Shown piece by piece: positions 5,411-5,485 of a DNA stretch of 5,485 bases; within the stretch, counting starts at the first letter, position 1, and each line of letters starts with the position of its first letter. The translations under genes were made by a program, and so were the position numbers. This stretch comes from Thermus sp. JCM 17653 (GTDB lineage Bacteria > Deinococcota > Deinococci > Deinococcales > Thermaceae). The DNA lies in assembly GCA_001311585.1 (NCBI GenBank), contig BBBN01000118.1, positions 1 to 5,485 of the forward strand, given 5' to 3'. The notes beneath the pieces are model-generated. The model did not search any database, was not told the origin of the DNA, and worked only from the letters and a program-made list of their open reading frames with translations.

Positions 5411-5485
5411 CTAGGCGCGGAGGTCCCGGTGCCGGTCCAGGCCTTGGGGAGTGGCCTCGAGGCCGAACCCCCCGTCCCAGTCCGT
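5411..5485 (-). CDS. C-terminal end of an unidentified leftward gene
   Basis: Reading leftward from the window edge, an open frame gives TDWDGGFGLEATPQGLDRHR and then DLRA before stop TAG 5413-5411. Codon use is typical of this DNA: nearly all third positions are G or C, with GAC, CTG, CTC and CGC frequent. The opposite strand over the same stretch has poor codon use. It is only 24 codons and I do not recognise the protein. It would be convergent with the thioesterase. Confidence 0.4.
   Translation of the reverse strand, partial: TDWDGGFGLEATPQGLDRHRDLRA

Noticed and set aside
1..5485. CRISPR arrays, insertion sequences, prophage, toxin-antitoxin or defence genes, tRNA or rRNA
   Set aside because: I looked on both strands and found no repeat arrays, transposase motifs, terminal inverted repeats or RNA-gene signatures. 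The gaps are all about 100 bp or shorter.

Overview
The window looks like chromosomal DNA from a Thermus-type bacterium (Deinococcota). Support comes from the very high G+C content, the near-universal G or C at third codon positions, GTG starts, tightly packed genes, -10 boxes 6-7 nt before start codons, and the protein families present. It is housekeeping sequence. I see no mobile element, CRISPR array, tRNA or rRNA.

Layout, left to right. (1) The 5' part of an RNase II/RNB-family ribonuclease runs leftward off the window (1-580, minus). (2) A 34-bp divergent promoter region separates it from a rightward pair: an M3-family oligoendopeptidase (pepF-like, 615-2326) and tRNA pseudouridine synthase D (truD, 2341-3387). 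(3) A convergent gap (3388-3490) holds two hairpins; the right one has a T-rich tail on the minus strand. (4) Three leftward genes follow. In transcription order they are an alpha/beta-hydrolase-fold protein (4316-4948), a short second alpha/beta-fold protein coupled to it by an ATGA overlap (3957-4319), and a small secreted beta-barrel-like protein (3491-3930). (5) A rightward hotdog-fold thioesterase of the YdiI/MenI type (4970-5359) diverges from the hydrolase across a 21-bp gap in which opposing -10 boxes share TATA. (6) The C-terminal end of another leftward gene enters at the right edge (5411-5485).

Most genes are interrupted by single-base indels, usually a lost base in a short G or C run. 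In each case the homologous or coding-like reading continues in the next frame, so the genes are best read as intact genes in sequence of limited accuracy. Coordinates below are for the reconstructed genes, with the break points stated. Only the 4316-4948 hydrolase reads through without correction.

The most interesting observations are three. Four of the five promoters look leaderless, with a TATNNN box ending 6-7 nt before the start codon, and one pair forms a near-symmetrical bidirectional promoter. The two coupled alpha/beta-fold proteins both lack the nucleophile serine and look like complementary halves of the fold. All three truD frameshifts are -1 events that together restore the frame to a normal-length enzyme.
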